Assembly: GCF_000325705.1 (NCBI RefSeq)
Contig: NC_019904.1
Coordinates: forward strand, 5,377,501 to 5,441,500
Direction of reading: 5' to 3'
Length of the DNA: 64,000 bases
Source: Echinicola vietnamensis DSM 17526
GTDB taxonomy: Bacteria > Bacteroidota > Bacteroidia > Cytophagales > Cyclobacteriaceae
The notes beneath the pieces are model-generated. The model worked only from the letters and a program-made list of their open reading frames with translations. It searched no databases and was not told the origin of the DNA. The position numbers were made by a program, and so were the translations under genes. Of the stretch, positions 1 through 8,275 are shown in pieces; the first letter of the stretch is position 1; every line of letters starts with the position of its first letter.

Positions 1-47
1 GCTTTTCTCATCGTATTGTATTTGTATCAAATGTACAAATATTTATC

Positions 48-89
48 GTAAATGTACTAATAGACAAAAACCATATAACGTACATTTAC
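48..89. promoter_or_regulatory. Inverted repeat, candidate operator of the first operon
   Basis: GTAAATGTAC at 48-57 and GTACATTTAC at 80-89 form a perfect 10-base inverted repeat, and a further AATGTAC half-site lies at 30-36. The repeat ends 30 bases before the first start codon, in an AT-rich leader. This is where a repressor or activator of the operon would bind. The regulator is not in the window and may be encoded just upstream. That it is an operator is inference; only the symmetry is seen. Confidence 0.4.
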
Positions 90-118
90 AGTTCATTAAA
101 ATTGTAATTACGCATTTG

Positions 119-523
119 ATGATGAACGGAAAGTACAAATACGGTTACTTCTTCCTGCGCCTGCCCATAGCAATGTCGTTGCTCGGGCACGGTCTGGTTC
201 GTTTGCCCAAATTGCAGGGTTTTAGCAATTGGATGGTTGGTCTTATGCAAAATTCCTATTTGCCCAAACCGATGATTCTCGGTTTCAGCTATGTAGTGCC
301 GTTTGTGGAAGTGTTTACGGGCTTGTTCCTGTTGATTGGCTTGTTTACACGGCAAACCATTTACGTAGCCTTGACACTTATGGCATTGTTCATTTTTGGC
401 AATACCACGATTGAAAATTGGGAACCCATTACTTCGCAACTCGTTCACGCAGGTTATTTAGGAATGTTGATAATGTTTATTCAGCACAACGATTTTTCAT
501 TGGACAGCAAACTCAAAAAATGA
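119..523 (+). CDS. DoxX-like small integral membrane protein
   Basis: A 134-residue protein with about four hydrophobic segments (roughly 10-28, 50-75, 80-97 and 105-125), as in DoxX/DoxD-like membrane proteins. The family is linked to redox or quinone-related processes, but its members rarely have a known reaction. The early residues RLPIAMSLLGHGLVRLPK carry the G-H-G-L-x-R pattern common in this group. Two ATG codons (119 and 122) can serve as start; an upstream in-frame TTG at 116 is less likely. It is the first gene of a tightly packed plus-strand operon, with the next start 6 bases after its stop. The precise function is unknown. Confidence 0.7.
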   Translation: MMNGKYKYGYFFLRLPIAMSLLGHGLVRLPKLQGFSNWMVGLMQNSYLPKPMILGFSYVVPFVEVFTGLFLLIGLFTRQTIYVALTLMALFIFGNTTIENWEPITSQLVHAGYLGMLIMFIQHNDFSLDSKLKK

Positions 524-529
524 AAAAGT

Positions 530-1447
530 ATGGCATCACGCAGAAATTTTTTATCGCAAACGGTTTTGGCTTCCGCGGCTTTGGCAGCAACGCCTGTTTC
601 AACAAAGGAGAAGAATATGAAAAAAGCGAAAATAGCAGTCATTACCTGGACGTATGGCATTGATGATCTGGAAACCCTGTTTGCAAAAATAAAAGAAACA
701 GGGTTTGAAGCTGTGCAGTTTAGCGGCAATTACCGCGTACATAGAGCGAATGATGTTGTGGCAACAGCCCAAAAATACGACATCGAAATTTTGTCATACG
801 ACCCAATGAGTTTTAAACCTTTTGACGATGAAAAGCTGACGTTAAAAGATGCCGTGAAACACTATTCTGATGTTATAGAATACGCCAAAGCCATTGGTGC
901 GCCCATGGCTACGCTGCAAGGACTTTCGTATTGGACAAAAGAAATTTCCGATTACGAAAAGGCAATACAGTTCATCATTGAAGCCGTTCGGCAGTTGGAT
1001 AAAGTTGCGCAAAATTTAAACATAACATTGACCTACGAAGCCTGCAACCAATACGAAATTCCGTGGGTGCAGACTGCCGATGAATTGTTGCGTATCCACA
1101 GTGAATCCAACGCAAAAAAATTGTTGTTGGTGTTGGACAGTTTTCACATGAACATTTGTGAAACCGATATGCTATCGCCACTTCGCAAAATAGGGAAATT
1201 GCTGCACAGCTATCACGTTTCCGATTCCGGGCGTAGCGGCATCGGCAGCGGACATATTGATTATGTTGCCCAATACAAAGTATTGCAGGAAATCGGTTTT
1301 GACGGTTATGTGTTTTTCGAGTTTGTATTGCCGGAAATCCGTCCGTACAAACTGCCGATGAACGAAAAACAAATGGAAAAATCCATTCAGCAAAACAAAT
1401 ACAGCATTCAATTGTGGAATGCCATTGCCGAAAGTTCAATCAAATAG
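530..1447 (+). CDS. Exported sugar phosphate isomerase/epimerase-like TIM barrel
   Basis: A 305-residue protein of the AP-endonuclease-2/xylose-isomerase-like TIM-barrel family. Residues that would bind the divalent metal are visible: E170, D203 (V-L-D-S-F-H), H206, H229, H242 and E264 (F-F-E-F). The N-terminus has SRRNFL at residues 3-8 followed by an alanine-rich stretch, which resembles a twin-arginine export signal, so the enzyme probably acts in the periplasm. An internal ATG at 617 preceded by AAGGAG would give a cytoplasmic form starting MKKAKIAV; the Tat-like leader argues for 530. Family members isomerise or epimerise sugars and polyols; the substrate here is not known. The stop lies one base before the MFS start. 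Confidence 0.75.
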   Translation: MASRRNFLSQTVLASAALAATPVSTKEKNMKKAKIAVITWTYGIDDLETLFAKIKETGFEAVQFSGNYRVHRANDVVATAQKYDIEILSYDPMSFKPFDDEKLTLKDAVKHYSDVIEYAKAIGAPMATLQGLSYWTKEISDYEKAIQFIIEAVRQLDKVAQNLNITLTYEACNQYEIPWVQTADELLRIHSESNAKKLLLVLDSFHMNICETDMLSPLRKIGKLLHSYHVSDSGRSGIGSGHIDYVAQYKVLQEIGFDGYVFFEFVLPEIRPYKLPMNEKQMEKSIQQNKYSIQLWNAIAESSIK

Positions 1448-1448
1448 A

Positions 1449-2849
1449 ATGGAAAAAAAATCCTTGTACATATCGTTGATTGTCGGCATTGCCTTTTTGA
1501 TGGAAAATCTGGACAGTACGGCCATTACAACCGCCATTCCCAAAATGGCAAACGATTTTAGTGTCAGTTCGGTAACGATGAGTACGGGCATTACGGCTTA
1601 TGTCATCATGCTGGCGGTATTTATCCCGATTAGCGGCTGGGTGGCAGACCGATACGGAACACGAAGTGTATTCAGTTTGGCGGTTACGGGTTTTATCCTG
1701 GCATCGGTAGCCTGCGGTTTTTCGGGCAGCCTTCCTGTATTTGTCGTATCAAGAATTTTGCAAGGAATGGCAGGTGCTATGATGGTTCCGGTGGGCCAGT
1801 TGGCGGTATTGACCAACACGGCCAAAGAAGACCTTGTGGCGGCAACCGCTTACATCACCTGGCCCGGATTGGTAGGGCCGATTGCCGGTCCTTTTCTGGG
1901 GGGATTTTTCACTTCGTATTTGAGCTGGCACTGGATATTTTTCATCAATGTGCCTATCGGAATCATTACCATTATTTATGCACTCAAATTTATTCCGAAC
2001 AGCCTTCAGGATACAACGAAAAGTAAACGAAAACTCGACTGGATCGGCTTTCTGTTAAGCGGCATCGGTTTGATGTGTTTAACTATTGGACTGGAATTAT
2101 TGAGCCAAGATAATGTGGATTATACAGTTAGTTTTACCCTTATCGGTATCTCTCTGTTACTCATCGGGCTTTCCGTGTGGCATTCCTTCCGGACGGAATA
2201 TCCGATCATGGATTACAATGTTTTAAAAATCAAAACATTCAGAATCCCTATAACATCAGGTACCATCAGTAAAATCGTTATCAATACCGCACCGTTTATC
2301 ATTCCGTTGCTGTTTCAGACCGTTTTTGGGATGTCGGCATTTCATTCGGGTTTGCTGTTTATGGCAAGTATGATTGGCAACCTTATGATGAAGCCCGCCA
2401 CGATTTGGATTACGAAAAAATATAATTTCAGACAGGTACTTTGCTTCAACGGATTTCTGTTGGCACTGACTACTTTTCTTCAGGTGTTCTTTTATCCGGG
2501 ATTGGCGATGTGGATTATTGCAGGTATATTGTTTTTTGCCGGAATGGTTAGGTCTATGCAGTTTAGCGGATTGAACACATTGGCTTATGCAGATGTGCCG
2601 CCGGATTTGATGAACAATGCCAATACGCTCTACATTACCTTACAACAACTTTCAGTAGCGTTGGGCGTAAGTTTTGCCGCATTGAGTTTGCATTTTTCGG
2701 CTTTTTATCATCAAAACGGAAATAATTATCAATTAAACGATTTTCAAATGTCGTTCACCATTATATCACTATTCTGTTTGCTTTCCTTAATCGGTTATTT
2801 GAAACTGAACAAAGAAGATGGTTGGGTGGTAAGGGTCAAAAACAAATAA
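1449..2849 (+). CDS. MFS transporter, DHA2 (EmrB/QacA) drug:proton antiporter type
   Basis: A 466-residue polytopic protein of the major facilitator superfamily. Near the N-terminus, MENLDSTAITTAIPKMA matches the membrane-1 motif of 14-helix DHA2 exporters (L-D-x-T-x-x-x-x-A-x-P), and GWVADRYGTRSVF matches the conserved loop 2-3 motif. The family pumps out drugs or toxic small molecules, or moves siderophores and metabolites. An open frame extends upstream to 1419, but the ATG at 1449 directly follows the previous stop and gives a normal family N-terminus. It sits among enzymes that seem to modify one compound, so it may export substrate or product. Substrate unknown. Confidence 0.85.
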   Translation: MEKKSLYISLIVGIAFLMENLDSTAITTAIPKMANDFSVSSVTMSTGITAYVIMLAVFIPISGWVADRYGTRSVFSLAVTGFILASVACGFSGSLPVFVVSRILQGMAGAMMVPVGQLAVLTNTAKEDLVAATAYITWPGLVGPIAGPFLGGFFTSYLSWHWIFFINVPIGIITIIYALKFIPNSLQDTTKSKRKLDWIGFLLSGIGLMCLTIGLELLSQDNVDYTVSFTLIGISLLLIGLSVWHSFRTEYPIMDYNVLKIKTFRIPITSGTISKIVINTAPFIIPLLFQTVFGMSAFHSGLLFMASMIGNLMMKPATIWITKKYNFRQVLCFNGFLLALTTFLQVFFYPGLAMWIIAGILFFAGMVRSMQFSGLNTLAYADVPPDLMNNANTLYITLQQLSVALGVSFAALSLHFSAFYHQNGNNYQLNDFQMSFTIISLFCLLSLIGYLKLNKEDGWVVRVKNK

Positions 2850-2858
2850 AATAAAAAT

Positions 2859-3929
2859 ATGACAAACAAAACAATCAATACTGCTATACTTGGTTACGGA
2901 TTTTCGGGTTCTATTTTCTTTGCCCCATTCTTGCACCTGCACGAAGGTTTTCTACTAAAAGGAGCTTGGGAACGCAGTAAAAAGAAAATCCAAAACGATT
3001 ATCCTTATGTAAAAAGTTACGCTTCGCTGGAGGAAATTATTTCCGATGATACCATTGATTTAGTGGTGGTAAACACGCCGATAGATACTCATTATACCTA
3101 TGCGAAAAAGGTATTGGAGGCTGGCAAACACGCCATTGTAGAAAAAACGTTTACCAATACGGCAGCCGAAGCCAGAGAGCTGCACGAACTTGCAACCGTG
3201 AAAGATTTGCATTTGTTTGTCTATCAAAACAGGCGTTACGACAGCGATTTTTTAACATCAAAAAAGGTACTGGAATCAGGCAAATTGGGAAAGTTGAAAG
3301 AAGCCATTATTTCCTACGATATTCATTTGCCCGAACTGCGTAAAAGAGGAACTGTTCATACCGAAAAACCAAAAAGTGGTGGCGAGTTCAACAACCGAGG
3401 GTCGCACATTACCGACCAGGCTGTTGAGCTATTTGGGTTTCCCGATGCGGTTTTTGCCGATTTTGCTATTTTCCGCAAAGGTGGCGAAGTGGAAGATTAT
3501 GTGGATGTGATTTTATATTACGCCGATAAGCGTGTGAAACTGAGGGAAACCAATATTTCCGTACATCGGCAAGATGCTTATATTTTTCACGGGTTGAACG
3601 GCTCGTTTTTCAAAAGTCGTTCCGATATGCAGGAAGACCGTTTATTGGCAGGAACGATACCAATGAAAACACATTGGTGTGATGAACCGGAAAACGAGGA
3701 AGGCCGATTGTATTATTTCCAAGATGGAAAGAAAATGGTCGAAACCATTACTACAGAAGATGGCAATTATTATAATTATTTTGAAGCCATATATCAATCC
3801 GTCGTAAACGGAGCTCCGGCGCCGGTGTCGGGTTGGGATGGCTACAAAACGATGTTGGTAATGGATGCGGCAAGAAAAAGTATGGAGACAGGAAAAATGG
3901 TAACCGTTAATCCTGTAAAAGAATATTAA
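2859..3929 (+). CDS. Gfo/Idh/MocA family NAD(P)-dependent oxidoreductase
   Basis: A 356-residue protein with an N-terminal Rossmann fold: G-Y-G-F-S-G at residues 12-17 binds the dinucleotide. The family's E-K pair is at residues 95-96 (HAIVEKTF), although the usual proline after it is threonine. The C-terminal alpha/beta domain carries N-N-R-G-S-H-I-T-D-Q, the usual site of the substrate-binding histidine and aspartate. Such enzymes oxidise or reduce sugars, inositols or similar polyols. No signal peptide is seen, so it is cytoplasmic, unlike several neighbours. It lies 9 bases after the MFS gene and 11 before the next, in one operon. Confidence 0.85.
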   Translation: MTNKTINTAILGYGFSGSIFFAPFLHLHEGFLLKGAWERSKKKIQNDYPYVKSYASLEEIISDDTIDLVVVNTPIDTHYTYAKKVLEAGKHAIVEKTFTNTAAEARELHELATVKDLHLFVYQNRRYDSDFLTSKKVLESGKLGKLKEAIISYDIHLPELRKRGTVHTEKPKSGGEFNNRGSHITDQAVELFGFPDAVFADFAIFRKGGEVEDYVDVILYYADKRVKLRETNISVHRQDAYIFHGLNGSFFKSRSDMQEDRLLAGTIPMKTHWCDEPENEEGRLYYFQDGKKMVETITTEDGNYYNYFEAIYQSVVNGAPAPVSGWDGYKTMLVMDAARKSMETGKMVTVNPVKEY

Positions 3930-3940
3930 TATCCAACAAA

Positions 3941-4870
3941 ATGAGAATTAACAGAAAGGAAATTTTAAGATTATCGGGACTTTTGGGCATAAGCCTGTCG
4001 ATACCTGCATTATCTTTTGTCGCTTCCGGTAAAACATTGAAAACAGGAGGTTTTTACGCTGATTTGGAGCAATTAAGAAAGTTGTCGCACGCTATTCCCG
4101 GTGATTTGCCCGATAAAATCAATGTGACCAAAGTTGCCGACACCATCCGTCCGGCAAGTGTGGTAGTCAGTGGTGAAAGTGCCGACAAAAAAATGACCTT
4201 GGCAAGAACGGTGTACCAATTGGTTTTCCCAAATGGCTCGATTCTATTGGATTCGGGAATGGATTTGGAAACGCATAGAACTTTCGGAAAAACGGAAGAA
4301 CCGTATTATCCCGAAAATTTTGAAAGGGTAAAAAAAGCGTTGGACAAAGCCAATTTGATTATCCTGACACATTACCACGCAGACCATTCTGGCGGGATTA
4401 TCCGTTCGGACAGATTTGATGAACTGGCCCCAAAAGTATGGACATCAAGGGAAACAGCGGAACTGCTCATCAACAAACCGCACAAAACAACGGTTAAAAT
4501 CAGCAGGGAAAAAGTGGAGCGTTTTTTCATTACGGATTTCGGGAATTATTATCCCATTGCCCCGGGTGTAGTGGTGTTTAAAGCTCCCGGACACACCACC
4601 GATTCCAAAATGCTGTACATAAAATTAGCCAACGGAAAAGAGTTTATTCATAGTGTGGACAGTGGTTGGTCGATGGAAAATATTATTGAGGAAAAAATGA
4701 AAAACGCTTCGTGGGTACACGAAAATCAGGAGCAACTGTTAGCACAGTATAAATGGTTGAACAACATCATCAATACCGAAAAAAATATAACAGTGCTCTG
4801 CACGCACGACAATGAACAATACAACGATTTTATTGAAAAAAATATTTTGGGAAACGGATTGGAAGTTTAA
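3941..4870 (+). CDS. Exported MBL-fold metallo-hydrolase (lactonase-like)
   Basis: A 309-residue metallo-beta-lactamase-fold protein. The metal site reads H-Y-H-A-D-H at residues 144-149, with further ligands H218 (APGHTT), D240 and H289. This spacing fits the branch that includes N-acyl-homoserine lactonases, but other hydrolases share it. The first 30 residues are basic then hydrophobic, giving a probable signal peptide, so it should act in the periplasm. It is one of two MBL-fold hydrolases in this operon (the other starts at 7433); the two are not close copies. The exact ester, lactone or amide hydrolysed cannot be read from sequence. Confidence 0.8.
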   Translation: MRINRKEILRLSGLLGISLSIPALSFVASGKTLKTGGFYADLEQLRKLSHAIPGDLPDKINVTKVADTIRPASVVVSGESADKKMTLARTVYQLVFPNGSILLDSGMDLETHRTFGKTEEPYYPENFERVKKALDKANLIILTHYHADHSGGIIRSDRFDELAPKVWTSRETAELLINKPHKTTVKISREKVERFFITDFGNYYPIAPGVVVFKAPGHTTDSKMLYIKLANGKEFIHSVDSGWSMENIIEEKMKNASWVHENQEQLLAQYKWLNNIINTEKNITVLCTHDNEQYNDFIEKNILGNGLEV

Positions 4871-4890
4871 AACATTTAAAAGTTGAACAG

Positions 4891-5994
4891 ATGAAAACAC
4901 TTGGAATATTATTAACGGTCACCTCATTCAGTGTCTTAACGAGCAATGTTTCCGCCCAGGAATACCACAGCGATAATTTGATTCCGGTGGCAGATTTGGG
5001 AAAATATCAGGCCATTGGTGTCAGCGTCTCGTCAGGCAACCGGCTGTTTGTATCTTTCCCCAACCGGGGCGGGGCGTATCAATACGGGTTGACAGAGAAC
5101 GTCAACGGCAAACGCATCCCCTATCCGGACGAAGCATGGAACAAGCCGGGTGACGGGGCTTCGCACTTTGTAAGCGTTCAGGACCTGTTTGTGGATGCCA
5201 GCGATTTTTTATGGGTGCTGGATTCCAAACCCGCTCCGGGCGGCTCCATTTTCGGAAATGCCGAAACAGCCGTCAAAGGGCAGTTCAAACTTTTGAAAAT
5301 CAATACCCAAACCAACCGGGTAGAAAAGGTTTATACCTTTGATGATCTGGATAAGGCACATTCGGGCTTGAACGATATCCGGGTGGATACCGAAAAGCAA
5401 CTGGCCTATCTCTCCGATCCGGGACTGGCAGCCATTGTGGTGCTGGACCTGAAAACCGGGAAAACCCGCAAGCTGCTGGAAAAAACCAAATTTACACTGG
5501 CAGACCCAAATGTGGTTTTGAAATACGAGGGCAAAGAAATGCGCAACGAAGCGGGGAAGCCCTTTGCATCAAACGTCAATGGAATTGCCCTGACCAAAGA
5601 TTTTGGGTATTTCTATTTCAAGCCGATCAATCAAACCCATTTATACCGGATAAAAACAGTGTATCTCGCAGACGCTGCCCTTTCCGAAAACGAACTGGAA
5701 AGCAAGGTGGAAGATATGGGCGAAGTGGGCGTTACCCACGGTCTGGCAGCCGATGCCCAGGGCAATATTTTCCTGACCACATCTATGGACCACACGATTA
5801 AATATCTGAGCCCGGACGGAAAACTGCATACACTTGTACAGGATTCCCGTTTGATTTGGCCCGATTCACTGGGCATTGGCACGGACGGCTATTTGTACCT
5901 TTCCTGTGCGCAGCTCAACCGCGAACCGATATGGAACAATGGTGAAAACCGCGTTCACTATCCTTATGAGATCTATAAAGTCAAACTCCCTTAA
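4891..5994 (+). CDS. Secreted Yellow/major royal jelly-like beta-propeller protein
   Basis: A 367-residue protein with a signal peptide ending near V-S-A-Q (residues 20-23). The body resembles the major royal jelly/Yellow family of six-bladed propellers: a blade with VSVSSGNRLFVSFPN, then W-N-K-P-G-D-G-A, the segment LFVDASDFLWVLDS, and later N-D-I-R-V-D. Bacterial members are uncharacterised; insect relatives include dopachrome-conversion enzymes and ligand-binding proteins. By eye the gene is richer in G and C than its immediate neighbours, which may reflect separate acquisition. The role in this operon is unknown; binding or converting a small aromatic or amine-like compound is only a guess from relatives. 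Confidence 0.75.
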   Translation: MKTLGILLTVTSFSVLTSNVSAQEYHSDNLIPVADLGKYQAIGVSVSSGNRLFVSFPNRGGAYQYGLTENVNGKRIPYPDEAWNKPGDGASHFVSVQDLFVDASDFLWVLDSKPAPGGSIFGNAETAVKGQFKLLKINTQTNRVEKVYTFDDLDKAHSGLNDIRVDTEKQLAYLSDPGLAAIVVLDLKTGKTRKLLEKTKFTLADPNVVLKYEGKEMRNEAGKPFASNVNGIALTKDFGYFYFKPINQTHLYRIKTVYLADAALSENELESKVEDMGEVGVTHGLAADAQGNIFLTTSMDHTIKYLSPDGKLHTLVQDSRLIWPDSLGIGTDGYLYLSCAQLNREPIWNNGENRVHYPYEIYKVKLP

Positions 5995-6004
5995 AATCAC
6001 TGCT

Positions 6005-6415
6005 ATGAAATCCATATCCGGAATATGCGTACTTGCTTTTTTTACCTGCATCTTTGCTTTTGCACAGGAGCAATCGGCAATTCCCTATCAGGCAAACGAC
6101 AGTATGATGGTAACGGTGGTTTTGCGGCATTTGCAGGAAAATCCGGTGGACAGCATCCAGACACGGATTATGAAGCAAGGGTTTTACGAAAAAATCAACC
6201 GGAGCCATGCAAGGATTTTGTCGTGGAATGTAGTGATGGGAATCGGGCAGATTATCACGCTGCGTTTCAAACCCGAATATACAAGAGCAGTCAATCAGGT
6301 ATTTAAATGTGGCGCGTGGGGCGGATTCAGAACAGAATTTTATCCTACCTATGATTTTATGCCGATCTATCCCGTGATGCTCGAAAAAGAAAAGAAATTA
6401 AATTCAGAAAAATGA
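6005..6415 (+). CDS. Small exported protein of a conserved unknown family
   Basis: A 136-residue protein with a clear signal peptide (MKSISGICVLAFFTCIFAFA, then Q-E). The mature part has a first block on variable M-V-T-V-V-L-R-H, a centre reading V-V-M-G-I-G-Q-I-I-T-L, and a strongly patterned end A-W-G-G-F-R-T-E-F-Y-P-T-Y-D. These blocks look like a real conserved family, but I know no function for it. An open frame continues upstream to 5876 inside the preceding gene; the ATG at 6005 is chosen because it starts the signal peptide. The stop overlaps the next start by 4 bases (ATGA), so the two are probably translationally coupled. Confidence 0.7.
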   Translation: MKSISGICVLAFFTCIFAFAQEQSAIPYQANDSMMVTVVLRHLQENPVDSIQTRIMKQGFYEKINRSHARILSWNVVMGIGQIITLRFKPEYTRAVNQVFKCGAWGGFRTEFYPTYDFMPIYPVMLEKEKKLNSEK

Positions 6416-7431
6416 AAAAATACAGTTTGATCATTCCGTTGCTGCTCGTTATCAACGTAGTTTTTTCCCAAACGGAACGCCCTGTACTGGATATAATGCT
6501 CACCAACTACAACTATCCGTATGAAGTACATTTCCTGAATTTCAAATTGCAAAATCAGGAGTTGAAAATGGCATATATGGACGTTCACCCCAAAAAGCCA
6601 AATGCCCTGCCTGCCGGCAGGCAGGTAAAAACCGTAGTGCTTTTACACGGAAAAAACTTTAACGGAGCGTACTGGAAAACAACCATAGAAGCGTTAACAG
6701 ATGAAGGTTATCGTGTAATCGTTCCCGACCAGGTCGGGTTTGGCAAATCATCAAAACCGGTGGGTTATCAATTTACGTTTCAGCAATTGGCACAAAATAC
6801 AAAAGCCGTTTTGGATGAATTGAAAATTGACAAAATCTACTTGCTCGGACATTCAATGGGCGGAATGTTGGCTACAAGATTTACGCTGATGTACCCCGAA
6901 GTTGTAGAAAAACTCGTGCTGGAAAACCCCATTGGGCTGGAAGACTGGAAACTCGTTGCACCTTACGTTTCCATTGATGCCAATTATCAAAAGGAACTGA
7001 AAGCCAATTACGAATCGGCAAGGCAATACCAATCGGCATCTTATTACGACAACCATTGGAAACACGAATACGATGAATGGGTGTATTTGCTCACCGGCTG
7101 GGTAAAATCACCGGATTATCCCATTGTGGCAAAAATAAACGCCCAAACGTCCGATATGATTTTTACGCAACCGGTAGTGTATGAATTTCAAAACATCAAC
7201 GCACCAACACTTTTGATCATCGGCACAAGAGACCGAACCGCTATCGGGAGAAACAATGTAAAAGACCCCGAAGTGGCTGCCAAGATGGGACAATATCAAT
7301 TGCTTGGAAAAGCAACCCAACAAAAAATCCCGAATGCTGAATTAGTAGAATTGGACAATGTTGGACATTTGCCACATATCGAAGTTTTTGACCGATTTAT
7401 AAAACCGTTGAAAGAATTTTTAAACCCTTAA
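6412..7431 (+). CDS. Exported alpha/beta hydrolase
   Basis: A 339-residue alpha/beta-hydrolase-fold protein with a signal peptide ending near V-F-S-Q at 17-20. The oxyanion-hole H-G is at 79-80 and the nucleophile elbow G-H-S-M-G at 146-150, giving Ser148. The acid is probably the Asp in I-I-G-T-R-D and the base the His in V-G-H-L-P-H near the C-terminus. Residues 66-71 (LPAGRQ) are encoded by a 20-base palindrome and look like an insertion in the N-terminal region just before the first core strand. Substrate unknown; family members cleave esters, epoxides or C-C bonds. It overlaps the previous gene by 4 bases and is followed one base later by the next. Confidence 0.85.
   Translation: MKKYSLIIPLLLVINVVFSQTERPVLDIMLTNYNYPYEVHFLNFKLQNQELKMAYMDVHPKKPNALPAGRQVKTVVLLHGKNFNGAYWKTTIEALTDEGYRVIVPDQVGFGKSSKPVGYQFTFQQLAQNTKAVLDELKIDKIYLLGHSMGGMLATRFTLMYPEVVEKLVLENPIGLEDWKLVAPYVSIDANYQKELKANYESARQYQSASYYDNHWKHEYDEWVYLLTGWVKSPDYPIVAKINAQTSDMIFTQPVVYEFQNINAPTLLIIGTRDRTAIGRNNVKDPEVAAKMGQYQLLGKATQQKIPNAELVELDNVGHLPHIEVFDRFIKPLKEFLNP
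6606..6625. repeat. 20-bp perfect palindrome inserted in a coding region
   Basis: The sequence CCTGCCTGCCGGCAGGCAGG is a perfect 20-base palindrome. It lies inside the alpha/beta hydrolase gene and is translated in frame as part of L-P-A-G-R-Q. A related palindrome lies at 42897-42910 in an intergenic region. Such GC-rich palindromes are unlike the surrounding coding sequence and look like a dispersed repeat. From general experience, short LPAGRQ-like inserts recur in Bacteroidota proteins. Confidence 0.7.
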
Positions 7432-7432
7432 A

Positions 7433-8263
7433 ATGAAACATATTCTCAACATAGCATTACTCATCATTTCCACAGGGGTTTTTGCCCAAACGGAAATCAA
7501 GGAATTTAAGGTGCAGGACAGCCTGTATATGGTGGGCGACCGAGTATATTCTTTGTACTACATCACGCCCGAAGGTGTGGTGGTCATCGACCCAATAAAC
7601 TTCCGCATTGCAGACGAAACGCTGAAATCCATCCGAAAACATACCGATTTGCCCGTGAAATATGTGATATACAGCCATAATCATTGGGACCATAATATGG
7701 GTGGTAAACTGTACAAGCAGCAAGGGGCTTCATTTCTTGCACATACAAATGCCGAGCAGCATATGGCACCGAACAAAATGGTGGTAGCTGTTGATTCTGT
7801 TTGGGCGGGCAATAAAACCGTTTTCACGTTGGGCGGAAAAGATATTGAAATGTATTACTACGGAAAAAACCACGGGGACGGAATGACGGTGTTCCGTTTT
7901 CCGGAATACAATACGGTTTTTACGGTAGATTTGGTTGTGCCGGACCGTGTGCTATACGCCTATCTACCGGATGCCAAACCCAGACAATGGCTCGAAGATT
8001 TGTACGAAATTCAGAAACTGGAGTTTGACCAATTGCTGATGGCACACGTCCGGCCGATCGGTGCGCGGGAGGATTTAGACCTGCAAATACGATACTTTGA
8101 GGATTTGTATGCGGCAACGGAAGAAGCTATGGAAGACGGCACCCCGTTTTTTGAAATCCCGACAACCGTAAAAATGCCGCAATACGAACATTTGATGAAC
8201 TATGATGAATGGCTGCATATGAACGTGTGGCGCATCTTGATGGAAAAAGCGATAGGACAGTAA
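7433..8263 (+). CDS. Exported MBL-fold metallo-hydrolase
   Basis: A 276-residue protein with a signal peptide (cleavage near V-F-A-Q, 16-19) and a metallo-beta-lactamase fold. The signature H-N-H-W-D-H is at 82-87, with H147, D166 and H205 as the likely remaining metal ligands. The arrangement S-H-N-H-W-D-H-N-M-G-G resembles the subclass-B-like and quinoprotein-relay zinc hydrolases rather than glyoxalase II. It is shorter than, and clearly distinct from, the other MBL protein of the operon at 3941. It starts one base after the alpha/beta hydrolase stop, so the two hydrolases are likely made together in the periplasm. The substrate is not evident. Confidence 0.8.
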   Translation: MKHILNIALLIISTGVFAQTEIKEFKVQDSLYMVGDRVYSLYYITPEGVVVIDPINFRIADETLKSIRKHTDLPVKYVIYSHNHWDHNMGGKLYKQQGASFLAHTNAEQHMAPNKMVVAVDSVWAGNKTVFTLGGKDIEMYYYGKNHGDGMTVFRFPEYNTVFTVDLVVPDRVLYAYLPDAKPRQWLEDLYEIQKLEFDQLLMAHVRPIGAREDLDLQIRYFEDLYAATEEAMEDGTPFFEIPTTVKMPQYEHLMNYDEWLHMNVWRILMEKAIGQ

Positions 8264-8275
8264 AATATTGGAAAA

